From UTCFX2 sp963788145 (GTDB lineage Bacteria; Chloroflexota; Anaerolineae; Anaerolineales; UBA4823), in contig CAWBFQ010000007.1 in NCBI GenBank assembly GCA_963788145.1, positions 434,001-498,000 on the forward strand: a DNA stretch of 64,000 nucleotides. The letters run 5' to 3'. The first letter of the stretch is position 1, and the number at the start of each line of letters is the position of its first letter. Below are positions 17,934 through 28,100 of the stretch, in pieces. Below the pieces are notes generated by a model. It saw nothing but the letters and a program-made list of their open reading frames with translations. It did not search any database and had not been told where the DNA came from. The position numbers and the translations under genes are program-made.

Positions 17934-20076
17934 CTATCCAGTTGGCTGATCACCCAATCTCCATTCACTTCGGAAATAGTATCTTGAAACGCCCGTGCAT
18001 GCCAGCCGCACGGACAAACCCGGGATCTTTTTCCCATAAGTTGGTGAAATCCAACCCCAGGTGGGTTGAAATGGGCCTGTTCCAAACACTAATTCTCCGC
18101 CCCGGATGATCTGCAATCCGGCTGCGCCATCCATTGGATTTTCGGATGGAAGGTGTTTTGGCTGGCATCTTGATGAGAGTCTCAATTCGACCGCCCCTAG
18201 TGGCGAGGTCAGGGTGAGTATGAGGAGGGCGGGAATTTCAGCGCCGAGAGGATCTAAATCTTCTCCTTGTGAATGGCTGATCTTCCAGGGCCAATCTGGT
18301 AACAGCCAATGCAGGCAGGCGCGGTGGACTGCGTTGGCTGTTGAGCGGGTGGGGAGAAGCTCGTCTTCAATCAGCCAGTGATCGCCGGTAGGATTTTCTC
18401 CGCGGGGGAGAGCGGTCACTGACCTCTGATGGATTAAGCCAAGCCGGTTGTAGCCGTCGTGCTGGGCGAGCAGGCGTTGTGGCTGACCTTGTTGGTTGTA
18501 TTCGATGTGCACTAATCTTGCCTGAGCCCACTTTAGATACAAGAATCGGCCAGACCGCTGCATTTGATCCAGTCCGTCCACTGTCAGCGTGTTATGTACA
18601 TCTGCACCGGCCAGTCTATTGTCCCAGGGGGGCGGTGCATTGTAGAGATATGTGCCCGCATCGCAAGCCACGTTCAGACCGCGCCACCACAGGTCAACAT
18701 GCAGTTGATCGGCATGCCCCGGGCGCGAATTGAATCTGGCCACTCGTAGATATGCCCAGGAGTCCCCAGTCGGTGAGTGAAGCGTATGGGGCGCCTGATC
18801 CGGTGGCGTTCTGCTGAAAGGGGGGGCTACAAGCCGGCCCTCCTCGGCTGAATGTAGGGCGGGGTTGGCGAGCCATAATCCCATTTCATCCCATGGACCG
18901 TGGTCAAAGATTTGTTCTTGCAGGAAGGTGGATGCAGCAGCTTTTAAGACCGGTCGGTAATCCGAAAAGGGCAGCACGCTAAATGGGAGGATATCCGCCC
19001 CGTCGTTCGGCCCCAGGTTGGGCACGCCTCCGTCTGCGGAATCCAGCAAGCCCAGCAGCCAGCGCGTCGATTGCCCCAGCAGATGGCGGATTTGGGTGGA
19101 GAATGTCAGCCCATCCAGATGGATCAGCCGATCCATCCATAAAGCCAGGCCGAGCATCAGGCGATGATAGTTGATGCTGTGTTGGATATAGGCGCCAGAT
19201 GGCGCAATTTGCATCAGCAACCCTCGCTGAAACCAGAACCAACCCAGTGAACGCCAATACGTCGCTTGCGGGTGATCTGGCAAAGCCAGCCCGGCGGTGT
19301 ACAGACCTGCCGCTTCGCTGAGCAGGTGGTTATTATTTTGTGCGCGGGCATATACTAATGTGGGTGGGATGCGCATGGCATGTTGGGCAATTGCGCTTTT
19401 TAATTTGGATGCTCGTTCCGGGGTTGAATGTGGAGAAAGAGCGAAGATTTGCCAACAGAAAACCAGCGTGATCAGGCGCAAGGCCACCTCTTGCGCTGAT
19501 ATCCAGTTTAATCCCAGGTAGGGTGGATTCGCGGCCAGAAATTCTTCCAATCGTCCCCAAAAAGCGACCGGGTAGCGTTCGTCGCCGCCGAGAATATAGG
19601 CGCGACCTAGCAAGATTGCCCAACCCATCCTGGCGGGCTCCCAAATGTATTTGATATCTGTTGGAACGTGCTGACCTGTGTCTAAATCGATCTCGTTTGT
19701 CAGCTCATATTCTGTCCAATGCCGCAAGACACCTGGCGGTTGTAACTGCAGCAGGACTGAAATCGCCGCTGAACAGGCGCACCTTTCCAGCGACCACTTC
19801 TTCAGCAGCGGCTAACAATTGCTGCTGCCCCTGCTCCCCAAGGATGCTCTTGAGTATTGCCTGGTCTGGCGGTAAGAACAAGCGCGCCAGTTGAGCGCCT
19901 GAATCTCCATCGGTTTCTTCATGAGGGCTGCGGGTTGCCCGGCGAAAATATCCGCTGGATAAACCTAATCGGTAAATCGCGAAGCAACTCAATTGGCGCG
20001 GGCCAAGCTCGCGCAACGCGCTGAAGAGATTATATAATCGTTTCGGAATCGCGGCAGCCCGATCCTGGAGATGCAT
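17934..20076 (-). CDS. Heparinase II/III-family protein, split by a frameshift
   Basis: The N-terminal part (20076 down to about 19745) reads LYNLFSALRELGPRQ, then AIYRLGLSSGYFRR and ends its frame at 19705. The main part, in the next frame, continues QPPGVLRHWTEYELTNEID and carries the alpha/alpha toroid (NNHLLSEAAGLYTAGLAL) and beta-sandwich (LHVDLWWRGLNVACDAGTYLYN, GADVHNTLTVDG) domains of heparinase II/III proteins, down to 17934. Shifting one base in CCTGCTGCAG joins them smoothly as SGDFSP-LQLQPPGVLRHW. These proteins act on, or process, acidic polysaccharides, and this gene sits between a GT4 enzyme and a two-domain oxidoreductase. The ATG at 20076 follows a TATCAT box by six bases. 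The break is either a sequence error or recent inactivation. Confidence 0.8.
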
Positions 20077-20082
20077 GAACAG

Positions 20083-20088
20083 ATGATA
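20083..20088 (-). promoter_or_regulatory. Candidate -10 box (TATCAT) of the heparinase-like gene
   Basis: On the minus strand TATCAT is followed by six bases (CTGTTC) and then ATG 20076. No Shine-Dalgarno sequence is present, so a leaderless transcript is suggested. Confidence 0.4.
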
Positions 20089-20237
20089 GCATAGTTTTAG
20101 CTGGCTGGCTGGATGTTGCTGTTTGGCCTCAGCCTTTAGCCTGAGTCATTTCCATCCATCGTCAACAAATTGAAATCGTGATATATTTAATCTGGAAAAA
20201 AAGGATCTCGTACGAAACACCGGTTATGAGGAAGACT

Positions 20238-20726
20238 ATGAAGAAAATACTTGCTTTGATCTCCCTGATTACTCTGTTGCTCATCGGAGCAGACCGTCCT
20301 ATGGATACCGTACGGCTAACGGTCATTAATAAATCCGAAATGGATATTGCCATTCAACTCCGTTCTGAAGATAGGGAATGCTCCAATTCAAAAGACATCA
20401 TCAAAGGCGAGATGTATTATCTACCAGTCCCGGCGGGAGATAAAATGACGCCCGAAGTTAAGGTTTTTGATATTCAACAAGATACTTACGGGATGCAGCT
20501 CTATTACATCTCGACTTATGATCCAGTTTATGGGTTTAAATGTGAAACCCCTCTGCCCAATGGTCTGATTGCCAGACGCAATATTCGCTTAACTGTGCTG
20601 CCATGCACGTACACTCTCGGCCCCAAACAAGTGGGCGAGCCCTCGATGCGCAAATACTTGCCATTCCCTAACAAGATCTACGGTATCCTGTTTCAGCGAT
20701 ATTGGCTGAACCGCCTGATCTATTGA
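20238..20726 (+). CDS. Small secreted protein of unknown function
   Basis: This 162-residue protein starts with a clear export signal (MKKILALISLITLLLIGADRP). The mature part is polar, with four cysteines that could pair (DRECSNSK, GFKCETPLP, VLPCTYTLG) and no recognised domain. The start at ATG 20238 is chosen because GAGGAAG lies at 20228-20234; earlier in-frame starts lack a ribosome site. It is on the plus strand inside a block of minus-strand polysaccharide genes, followed by its own terminator, and its region is more AT-rich than its neighbours. Both features suggest a later insertion into the locus. Confidence 0.65.
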   Translation: MKKILALISLITLLLIGADRPMDTVRLTVINKSEMDIAIQLRSEDRECSNSKDIIKGEMYYLPVPAGDKMTPEVKVFDIQQDTYGMQLYYISTYDPVYGFKCETPLPNGLIARRNIRLTVLPCTYTLGPKQVGEPSMRKYLPFPNKIYGILFQRYWLNRLIY

Positions 20727-20760
20727 TCCAACCCGGTTAGAAAGGGCAGTAACCTATTCC

Positions 20761-20793
20761 CTGGGCCAGTTGAAAAGCTGGCCCAGTTTTTAA
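20761..20793 (+). terminator. Rho-independent terminator of the secreted-protein gene
   Basis: CTGGGCCAG (20761-20769) pairs with CTGGCCCAG (20778-20786), loop of 8, followed by TTTTTAAT. It overlaps the last codons of the convergent oxidoreductase gene, so one hairpin serves the boundary. Confidence 0.85.
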
Positions 20794-23048
20794 TCGCTCT
20801 GATTTCTTTCAGCTTTGATAGAGATGGTTTTGCCCGATCTGAGCGCTTGAACCGAGGCAAAGGTAGCCGTCATCACGCCAAAAATGTGATCATATGGGAT
20901 CGATGGAGGCCCGCCAGCCTGGATAGCTGTCGAGAAAGCCTGCCATTCGGCGCGATGACCTTTGTCCTGGCGCAGACGAGATTTGAGGGTTTTTCTTCGG
21001 CCATTGAAGACCAACTCGATTGAGCGAAAATCATCCAGAACAGCCACCCGCCCGGCGCTGAATATCTCCACTCTTTCCTTCGGGAAAGCCTTATCGCCAT
21101 TAGCCAGATAACTGACCAGGCCGAGCGACCCATCCGGGAAACCGAGCGAGATCATCAGGTTATCCTCTTTGTATCGGTTTGCATCTGGCAGGCCGCGAAC
21201 CGAAACATTTATCGGCGCGGCGCCCACCAGGTAGGTGATGAAATCAATGAAATGGCAGCCCTCCCCAATCAAGCGCCCACCTCCCTGCTCGGGATCGTGT
21301 GTCCAGTGACTCAAGGGGATATACCCTGCATTTACCCGATAGTGGGCGAAGAGCGGCTCTTTACGCTCATCTAAAAATTGCTTCATCTTGCGGGCGAGCG
21401 GGGCAAAGCGGCGGTTGAAACCGACTGTGAGCAGCGGCGCGCCTGGTTTTGCCAGGGCTTGCTGAATTGAGGCCAGCTCCGCCTGGTTCAAGGCAAGCGG
21501 TTTCTCGCAAAAGACGTGCTTCCCGGCGGTAAGGGCTGCTATTACCTGGCGGGCATGCAGGTTGTGACGAGTTAATACTGCGATGGTGTTGATCTGTGGG
21601 TCTTCCAGAACCTGGACCTCATCGCTGGAGGCATAATGGAACCCAAAGCGTCCGGCTGCGTAACTGGCGTTCATCCCAGAGGCAGATGCAACACCCACCA
21701 AATCCACCTCGCTGATCGCTTTTAGCGCGGGCAGCATCACGGCGGCGGCGAAATTCCCGGCGCCCAAGACGCCAACACTCACTCTTTGGCTTGTTTCAAC
21801 TCTAAGCTGTGTTGGCTGGGGATGGGTCAGAGCAGCGGCCGTTTCGGCTGGTGTTGAATTTCGGAAGACATCAGATCGTTGGGCGATCAGGCTTGTTTCC
21901 GTTTCGCTATTCAACTGAGGATATGTGAGCAATACCCCCAGGAAGGGTTCTTTGCGCTTTCCGGTGATCAATTCATAGGCCTGGGGGGCAGCCTCGATTG
22001 GAAAACGGTGTGTGATCAGCGCCTTCACATCCAGCCGTTTTTGAGCCAGCAGGTCGACAACTGCTTCCAGGTTGCGACCTTCACTCCAGCGCACATAACC
22101 GAGTGGATAATCCACCCCTTTTTCCTCATAGGTAGGATCGTAGCGACCGGGCCCATAGGAGCGTGAATTTAAGAAGGTCAGCTCTTTTTCGTAATAGATC
22201 TTTCGCGGCAACTGCAAACCAACAGCGCCCACAGCCACCACCCGCGCCCTATCACGGGCGATGGCGCCCGCTAACTCGACGGGATCGGTCGAAGAGGTAT
22301 CCGCGCAGATCAGGATGGCATCGCAGCCGCGCCCACCTGAAAAGCCCAATGCGGCTTCAATGGCCTGCTCACGCAAGACGGCTTGCGCGCCGAGGTTTTC
22401 AGCCAGCGAAACCCGCCCGGGATCCAGATCTACACCAAACACGCGGCAGCCGGCTGCTTGCGCGATCTCAACCGCCAGAAGCCCGAGCAAGCCTAAGCCG
22501 ATTACGGCTATTCGTTCGCCGATCTGGGCTTGGGTGAGGCGGAAACCATGCAAGGCGATCGCGCCGAGTGTTGTGAATGCGGCTGATTCAAAATCAACTT
22601 CATCTGGCAGCGCAGCAAGCAGGTTGCGCGGGACGCAGGCATACTCGGCATGCACTGCAAAACCGCCGCCAGCGCATGCTACCCGTTGTCCAGCATGGAA
22701 ACCTGCCAGGCCGAGGTCGTTTTTCGGGTCTTCAGCCAGAGCGACAATCGTCCCGGCAGAGGAATAGCCGAGCGGCATGGGTTGGTCCAGGCGCCCGAAA
22801 GCAGCTTCCAGGGTGGTCAGCAAACCTTCGCGTCGAGCCTTATCAAATACCTGGCGCACCAGGTCGGGACGAGAGCGGGCTTTTCCGATCAGAGATTTCT
22901 CAGCGAATTCCACCACCATCCGCTCTGTACCTGCCGAAACCAGAGAAGCGGCTGTGCGCACCAACGCCTCGCCTGGCTGAGGCTTCGGGATGGGCGCGTC
23001 TGTTACGATTGTGTCCCCATTTTTCAAATTTTGCATCAATTGTTTCAT
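20790..23048 (-). CDS. Two-domain oxidoreductase: zinc-type dehydrogenase fused to Gfo/Idh/MocA dehydrogenase
   Basis: The 752-residue protein joins two NAD(P)-dependent modules. Residues about 1-375 are a medium-chain alcohol-dehydrogenase-like domain (SLVSAGTERMVVEF, LGYSSAGTIVAL, IAVIGLGLLGLLAVEIAQAAG). Residues about 405-752 are a Gfo/Idh/MocA domain with nucleotide-binding VLGAGNFAAAVMLPALKAI and the substrate motif HVFCEKPLALN. This fusion is known from surface-polysaccharide loci, where it usually neighbours heparinase II/III and GT4 genes exactly as here. A role in making or modifying a sugar precursor is inferred from that context. It is the first gene of the minus-strand block; the secreted-protein gene on the other strand interrupts the block after it. 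Confidence 0.88.
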   Translation of the reverse strand: MKQLMQNLKNGDTIVTDAPIPKPQPGEALVRTAASLVSAGTERMVVEFAEKSLIGKARSRPDLVRQVFDKARREGLLTTLEAAFGRLDQPMPLGYSSAGTIVALAEDPKNDLGLAGFHAGQRVACAGGGFAVHAEYACVPRNLLAALPDEVDFESAAFTTLGAIALHGFRLTQAQIGERIAVIGLGLLGLLAVEIAQAAGCRVFGVDLDPGRVSLAENLGAQAVLREQAIEAALGFSGGRGCDAILICADTSSTDPVELAGAIARDRARVVAVGAVGLQLPRKIYYEKELTFLNSRSYGPGRYDPTYEEKGVDYPLGYVRWSEGRNLEAVVDLLAQKRLDVKALITHRFPIEAAPQAYELITGKRKEPFLGVLLTYPQLNSETETSLIAQRSDVFRNSTPAETAAALTHPQPTQLRVETSQRVSVGVLGAGNFAAAVMLPALKAISEVDLVGVASASGMNASYAAGRFGFHYASSDEVQVLEDPQINTIAVLTRHNLHARQVIAALTAGKHVFCEKPLALNQAELASIQQALAKPGAPLLTVGFNRRFAPLARKMKQFLDERKEPLFAHYRVNAGYIPLSHWTHDPEQGGGRLIGEGCHFIDFITYLVGAAPINVSVRGLPDANRYKEDNLMISLGFPDGSLGLVSYLANGDKAFPKERVEIFSAGRVAVLDDFRSIELVFNGRRKTLKSRLRQDKGHRAEWQAFSTAIQAGGPPSIPYDHIFGVMTATFASVQALRSGKTISIKAERNQSD

Positions 23049-23145
23049 CTATTTTTTATCCTACGGCGAAACCAGATTAGCATCAAAATGAAATCCATTT
23101 CTTTCTAGCAAGCGGCATTATAGCGCATAAATCTGCCCGATGTTA

Positions 23146-23151
23146 TAATGT
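23146..23151 (+). promoter_or_regulatory. -10 box TATAAT for the M29 aminopeptidase gene
   Basis: GATGTTATAATG contains a perfect TATAAT with an upstream TGT. The start codon is at 23227, giving a leader of roughly 70 bases. The -35 region is weak. Confidence 0.55.
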
Positions 23152-23226
23152 GTGCAATGTATTGTTCACACTTTGAAATGGGTATCACCCGCATTCGAAA
23201 TTCCGATCATAGAAAGATAAGCACAT

Positions 23227-24333
23227 ATGGATATCCGCTATCATAATTTTGCTCGCATTCTCGTTGAGTATTCAGCCAAAATAAAACCTGGCGACCGGGT
23301 CGCTATTCGTTCTTCAACTGCGGCGGTGCCCATGATTCAGGAGTTGTATTGTCAAGTCCTGCGCCGCGGCGCCTACCCGCATATTTTGCTGGATTTACCC
23401 GATCAAATGGAGCTTTTTCTTGCGAACGCGAGTGAGGAAAACCTGGACTATCTGCCGATCTTTCATAAGATGGCTTTCGAAGAATTTGATGTCTTATTAA
23501 AGATACCTGCCGACGAAAATACTCGCTACCTCTCCCAGATTGACCCAAAACGTCTGTCCCGTTATCAAAAGACAATAATTCCCTTGATGCAAGCTCAGTT
23601 CAAACGTGGGGCTGAAGGCTCGCTGCGTTGGATGAGCACAATCTTTCCAACCCATGCTCACGCAGTGGAAGCGGATATGGGCTATGAAGCATTCGCCGAC
23701 TTCTTCTTCCGCGCCTGCCATGCCGATGCCGAAACACCCGACCCGGTAGCTTATTGGGAAGCTGTAAAACTCGAACAACAGCGATATGCTGACTTTTTGG
23801 GCGGGCATGATCTGGTCGAATTGCGCGGTCCGGATGTTGATCTCAAGCTTTCTATCAAGGGACGTCGCTTCGAAAATGCCTGCGGTCAAACCAATATGCC
23901 GGATGGGGAAATTTTCACCGGACCGGTGGAGCAGTCGGTCGAGGGTTGGGTGCGTTTTGCCTACCCGGCTGTCAACCTGGGCGCCCTGGTTGAAGGCGTG
24001 GAGTTGAATTTCCACGAGGGGAAAATAGTCCAAGCTACAGCCGCGAAGAACCAGGAATTTCTAACTCGCATGTTAGATTCTGACGCAGGCGCCCGTTATC
24101 TTGGCGAGTTTGCTATCGGGCTGAATTACCAGATTGACAGGTTCTCTAAGAATATCTTGCTGGATGAAAAAATCGGCGGCACATTCCATGTTGCAATGGG
24201 CGCAGGCTATCCTGAGACCGGCAGTAAGAATGTGAGCGCCATTCACTGGGATATGATCTGCGATCTTCGCCGAGATTCGGAAATCCTGGTGGATCATGAA
24301 TTGGTCTACAAGAACGGGCGATTCGTCTTCTAA
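23227..24333 (+). CDS. M29 family aminopeptidase (aminopeptidase T-like)
   Basis: M29 aminopeptidases are dimeric, two-metal exopeptidases of the cytoplasm that release N-terminal residues. The protein has 368 residues, normal for the family. It shows LVEYSAKIKPGDRVAIRS at the N-terminus and, in the C-terminal half, the metal and active-site region: MPDGEIFTGPVEQSVEG, GEFAIGLNY, GTFHVAMGAGYPETG and AIHWDMICDLR. The order Glu-Glu-His-(Tyr)-His-Asp matches known ligands. It probably runs into the glycerophosphodiesterase gene, which overlaps it or starts directly behind it. Confidence 0.9.
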   Translation: MDIRYHNFARILVEYSAKIKPGDRVAIRSSTAAVPMIQELYCQVLRRGAYPHILLDLPDQMELFLANASEENLDYLPIFHKMAFEEFDVLLKIPADENTRYLSQIDPKRLSRYQKTIIPLMQAQFKRGAEGSLRWMSTIFPTHAHAVEADMGYEAFADFFFRACHADAETPDPVAYWEAVKLEQQRYADFLGGHDLVELRGPDVDLKLSIKGRRFENACGQTNMPDGEIFTGPVEQSVEGWVRFAYPAVNLGALVEGVELNFHEGKIVQATAAKNQEFLTRMLDSDAGARYLGEFAIGLNYQIDRFSKNILLDEKIGGTFHVAMGAGYPETGSKNVSAIHWDMICDLRRDSEILVDHELVYKNGRFVF

Positions 24334-25102
24334 AACCAGTGTGTTATTGATTGCTCACCGCGGCGGCGAGGGATTATGGCCGTCGAATACGCTTTTTGCT
24401 TTTAATAAATCCCTTGAGCTTTCAGCAGATGTGCTGGAAACCGATATCCACAGCACCTCAGATAATGTACTGGTTGTGCGGCACGATCCGACGTTCGATT
24501 CTACGACTGACGGCAGCGGTGCAATCCGCGACTACAGCTTGGTTGACTTGAAGAAGCTGGACGCGGGCTTCACATGGACAAATGACGGCGGAAGGTCCTT
24601 TCCATACCGCGGCCAGGGGATCACCATCCCAACACTAGAAGAAGTCTTCCAAGCTTTTCCGAACGCGCTGGTCAACATCGATATCAAACCAAAGGAGCAG
24701 CGAGTTGTTTACCAGTTTTGTGAGATGCTGCAGGATCTGCACAAGTTGGATCAGGTCATTGTTGGCTCTTTTCACGACGACCAGTTAAGCCTCTTCCGCC
24801 GACTCTGTCCGCACGTCCACACAGCAGCAGGAGCCGGTGAGACTCGCCGCTTCTTCATTCTTAGTAAGATGCACCTGGACCGGTTTTACAATTCAGTTGC
24901 GTTCGCTTTTCAAATTCCTGAAACGATTGGCCGTTTACGGATTGTTACATCAGATTTCATTCGCTGCGCCCACGCCCGCGGCTTGCAAGTGCATATCTGG
25001 ACGGTCAACGAGACGGTCGATATGTTACGCCTGATCGAGTGGGGTGTGGATGGGTTGATTACGGATTATCCAGATCGGTTGAAAGCTGTTTTAGGCCGCT
25101 AA
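24296..25102 (+). CDS. Glycerophosphodiester phosphodiesterase
   Basis: The protein hydrolyses glycerophosphodiesters to glycerol-3-phosphate and an alcohol. The GDPD TIM-barrel motifs are all present: LIAHRGGEGLWPSNT with the catalytic His-Arg, LETDIHSTSDNVLVVRHDP with the Glu/Asp metal ligands and second His, then ALVNIDIKP and the C-terminal VHIWTVNE and GVDGLITDYPD. No signal peptide is seen, so it is cytoplasmic. Start is uncertain: ATG 24296 overlaps the upstream gene by 38 bases with GGTGG before it, whereas GTG 24341 starts directly at VLLIAHRGG eight bases after the upstream stop. It ends convergently with cydDC, overlapping its last 12 bases. Confidence 0.9.
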   Translation: MNWSTRTGDSSSKTSVLLIAHRGGEGLWPSNTLFAFNKSLELSADVLETDIHSTSDNVLVVRHDPTFDSTTDGSGAIRDYSLVDLKKLDAGFTWTNDGGRSFPYRGQGITIPTLEEVFQAFPNALVNIDIKPKEQRVVYQFCEMLQDLHKLDQVIVGSFHDDQLSLFRRLCPHVHTAAGAGETRRFFILSKMHLDRFYNSVAFAFQIPETIGRLRIVTSDFIRCAHARGLQVHIWTVNETVDMLRLIEWGVDGLITDYPDRLKAVLGR

Positions 25103-28100
25103 ATTCTCGTCATCCAGGCGGGCGTCTACAGCCAACGATGGATCGCCGGGGATATCTAACAGGTTCTGAGACCTCCATAAGCGCAGGTATGCGCCTGCGG
25201 CAGCCAGCAACGAGGCATGCTGGCCGTGTTCGATAACTTTCCCATGCTCAAGCACCAGGATCTCGTCCATGTTTTCCATGCCAGCAAGCCGGTGGGTGAT
25301 CACTAATAGGGACTTCCCCGTGGTGACATTTAATACAGATTGAAGCGCCTGGCGCTCGGCGAGGGCATCCAGGTTGGTGGTTCCCTCATCCAGGATGATC
25401 AAGTCGGCTGGCTTTAACAGGGCGCGGGCGATGGCGATCCGCTGGCGTTCGCCTCCGCTCAGGCGCACCCCCTGTTCTCCGATCCAGGTATCATATCCTT
25501 GCGGCAACCCGATGATGAAGTCATGGATGCCTGCCAGCCTGGCTGCGTTGATGATCTCATCATCGCTTGCCCGGGGATAAGCAATTCGCAGGTTGTCCCA
25601 CAGGTTGGCGCTGAACAGGTAGACCCGCTGCGGAACTACGCTGAGGCGGCTGCGGACCTGTTCCTGGGCGAAACGGCGCAAATCCTGACCGTTCCACAGG
25701 ATTTGGCCTTGTTCATAATCCCAAAAGCGCAGCAGCAGGTTGACCAGGGTTGATTTTCCTGCCCCACTCATACCAACGATTGCCATTCGTTTTCCGGCTG
25801 GCAGGTCAAAAGAGATTCCGTCTAAGGCCTGTTCGCCATCAGGGTAGCGAAAATAGATATCTCTCACCTGCAAATCCAGTCGATCCGGGGGCGATAACGG
25901 CTGCGGTGGGTCCTGAATTTCGGGTTGGGCATCCACTACAGCGAATAAGCGCGCGGCCGCTTGTAGATTGCTACCCATATATTGAGCTGCAACCGGCAGC
26001 GACGCAACAGCTTCGAAACTGGCGAGGGCGGTCATGGCTAATACCGCCAGGTAAACCCCATTGATCTGGCCGCTGGTTGTGAACGGGATCGCCAGGGTCA
26101 GGATTGTCCACATCCCCAGACCGGATAGAAGGCCCGTCACAGCATTTTGCAAGCTGGTCAGGTTGGCCATTTTTTGCCCAGCCCGGACCAGCCCATCGCC
26201 GAAGGTTTCAATTTCGGCAGCCAGGCGACCATCCTGGTTAAATGCCTGTAAATCGGCTAACCCCTGGATAAAATCTACAACTGCTGTGTTCAAGTCAGCC
26301 CGCTGTTCGATCAATTTTCGCCCTGGGCCTCGCCCCAATGTGCCCGCGATAACTGGCAGTCCCAAACCGGCTGCGAACCAGAACAACGCCAGCGCCAACC
26401 CCAAGCTTGGGTCAAATCTCGATATGAATATGAAAATCGCGGCCAAAGCAACCCATGCAGTGAGCGGGGGTGATAGGGCGCGCACATAGAAATTTTCCAG
26501 CGATTGGATATCCCCCAGGATGCGAGCGAGCAAATCTCCGCTGCGATAGCGCATCAAGCGGGCTGGCGCCAGCGGTTCCAGAGACTGGTAGAACCAGACC
26601 CGCAGCTTAGCCAGCAAGCGGAAAGTTGCCTGGTGCGACAAATAGCGCTCTAAGTAGCGAAATATCCCCCGGGTGATCCCAAATAAGCGCACCCCGACGA
26701 TGGGGACCTGCAACAAAGCAATCGATGGGTGTAAGGCAGCCATGCTGATGATATAAGCCGATGTCGCCAACAATCCCACGCCACTGACGATGGTTGCAGC
26801 GCCCGCCAGTACAGATAAGGCAGCCCAATCCCAGATTCCGCCAGCCAGACGGATAAGCCGAACAAGCGCCGGCCAGCGGCGGGTGTCCCCCATGACCGTT
26901 GTGGGCTGAGGTTCGTCAGGAAAAGGATCGAGCGCTTCGCTGTGAAGATTACCCGGGGGGAAATCGCCCTTCTCTGCGTTCGAGCTGATCGGAAGGTTGT
27001 CTTTCAAAGAAAGGCCCCCGGTTGGAAAAAAAGTTCCGCGCTGAGACAGCAACAATTTGCGATATAGCCCCGCCTGATTACTGAGCTGCCCGTGTGTTCC
27101 TTCCTGGCGGATTTGACCTCTCTCCAGCACGATGATCCGATCTGCGTTCTGAATGGTGTTCAAGCGATGGGCGATTACCAAGGCTGTGCGGTGTTCTAAC
27201 AGGCGCTTGATACCGGTTCGCAGCCGGGCCTCATTCTCCGCGTCCAGGTTGGCGGTCGCTTCATCCAGAATGATCAGTTTGGCGTCTTTGACGAACGCGC
27301 GCGCCAGGGCGATTCGCTGGATTTGACCACCGCTCAGGCGCGCCCCGCGCTCTCCAACGATGGTGGCATATCCATGCGGCAGAGCCTGAATAAAATCGTG
27401 CGCTTCTGCCAAACGGGCGGCTTCTTCGATCGCCTGATGGGTGGCATCGCTTTGGCCCAGGCGGATATTTGCTTCGATCGTATCGTTGAACAGGTATGGC
27501 TGTTGGGAGACCCAGGCGACTTGCTCACGCCAGGCGACCAGGGGGATTTCTGCCAGTGGACGACCATCCAACAAGATTTGCCCCTGGTCTGGTTCGAAAA
27601 AACGTAAAAGCAACGCGGCGATTGTGCTCTTACCGCTCCCGCTTGGTCCAACCAGAGCTATTCGTTGGCCTTTTGGGATTTCCAGAGTAACACCTTGCAA
27701 AGCCGGGCGGCCGACTTCATAGCTCAGGTGTACATCCTCAAAACGGATGTCCGTCAAACCAAGGTTTGAGCCCGAGATGAGATTTGGTGGGGAAATGGGA
27801 TCGGAGCGCGGATCGTTTTTCGGCGGCGCCAGCGACCCTGTCTGTAGGAGATCCTGCGGGGTATGGGGTGGGGGTTTTCTGGCAGGCTGTATTTCCAATA
27901 CCTGGAAAATCCGTTGAGCGGCTTCTACTCCAGATATGCCGGCATGAAAACGCGCTCCAAGCATGCGCAGCGGTTGGTAATACTCGGGTGCGAGCAGTAA
28001 TACGATGAAAGCCTGCTCAAATGTGATCCAACCATACATCAGCCGCAGCCCGACCTGAACTGCGACAACGGCGGTGCTGATGGTGGCTGCCATTTCCAGG

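Noticed and set aside
22163..23108. Several plus-strand open frames opposite the two-domain oxidoreductase
   Set aside because: They mirror the conserved dehydrogenase sequence on the other strand and have Arg/Pro/Ala-rich shadow composition.
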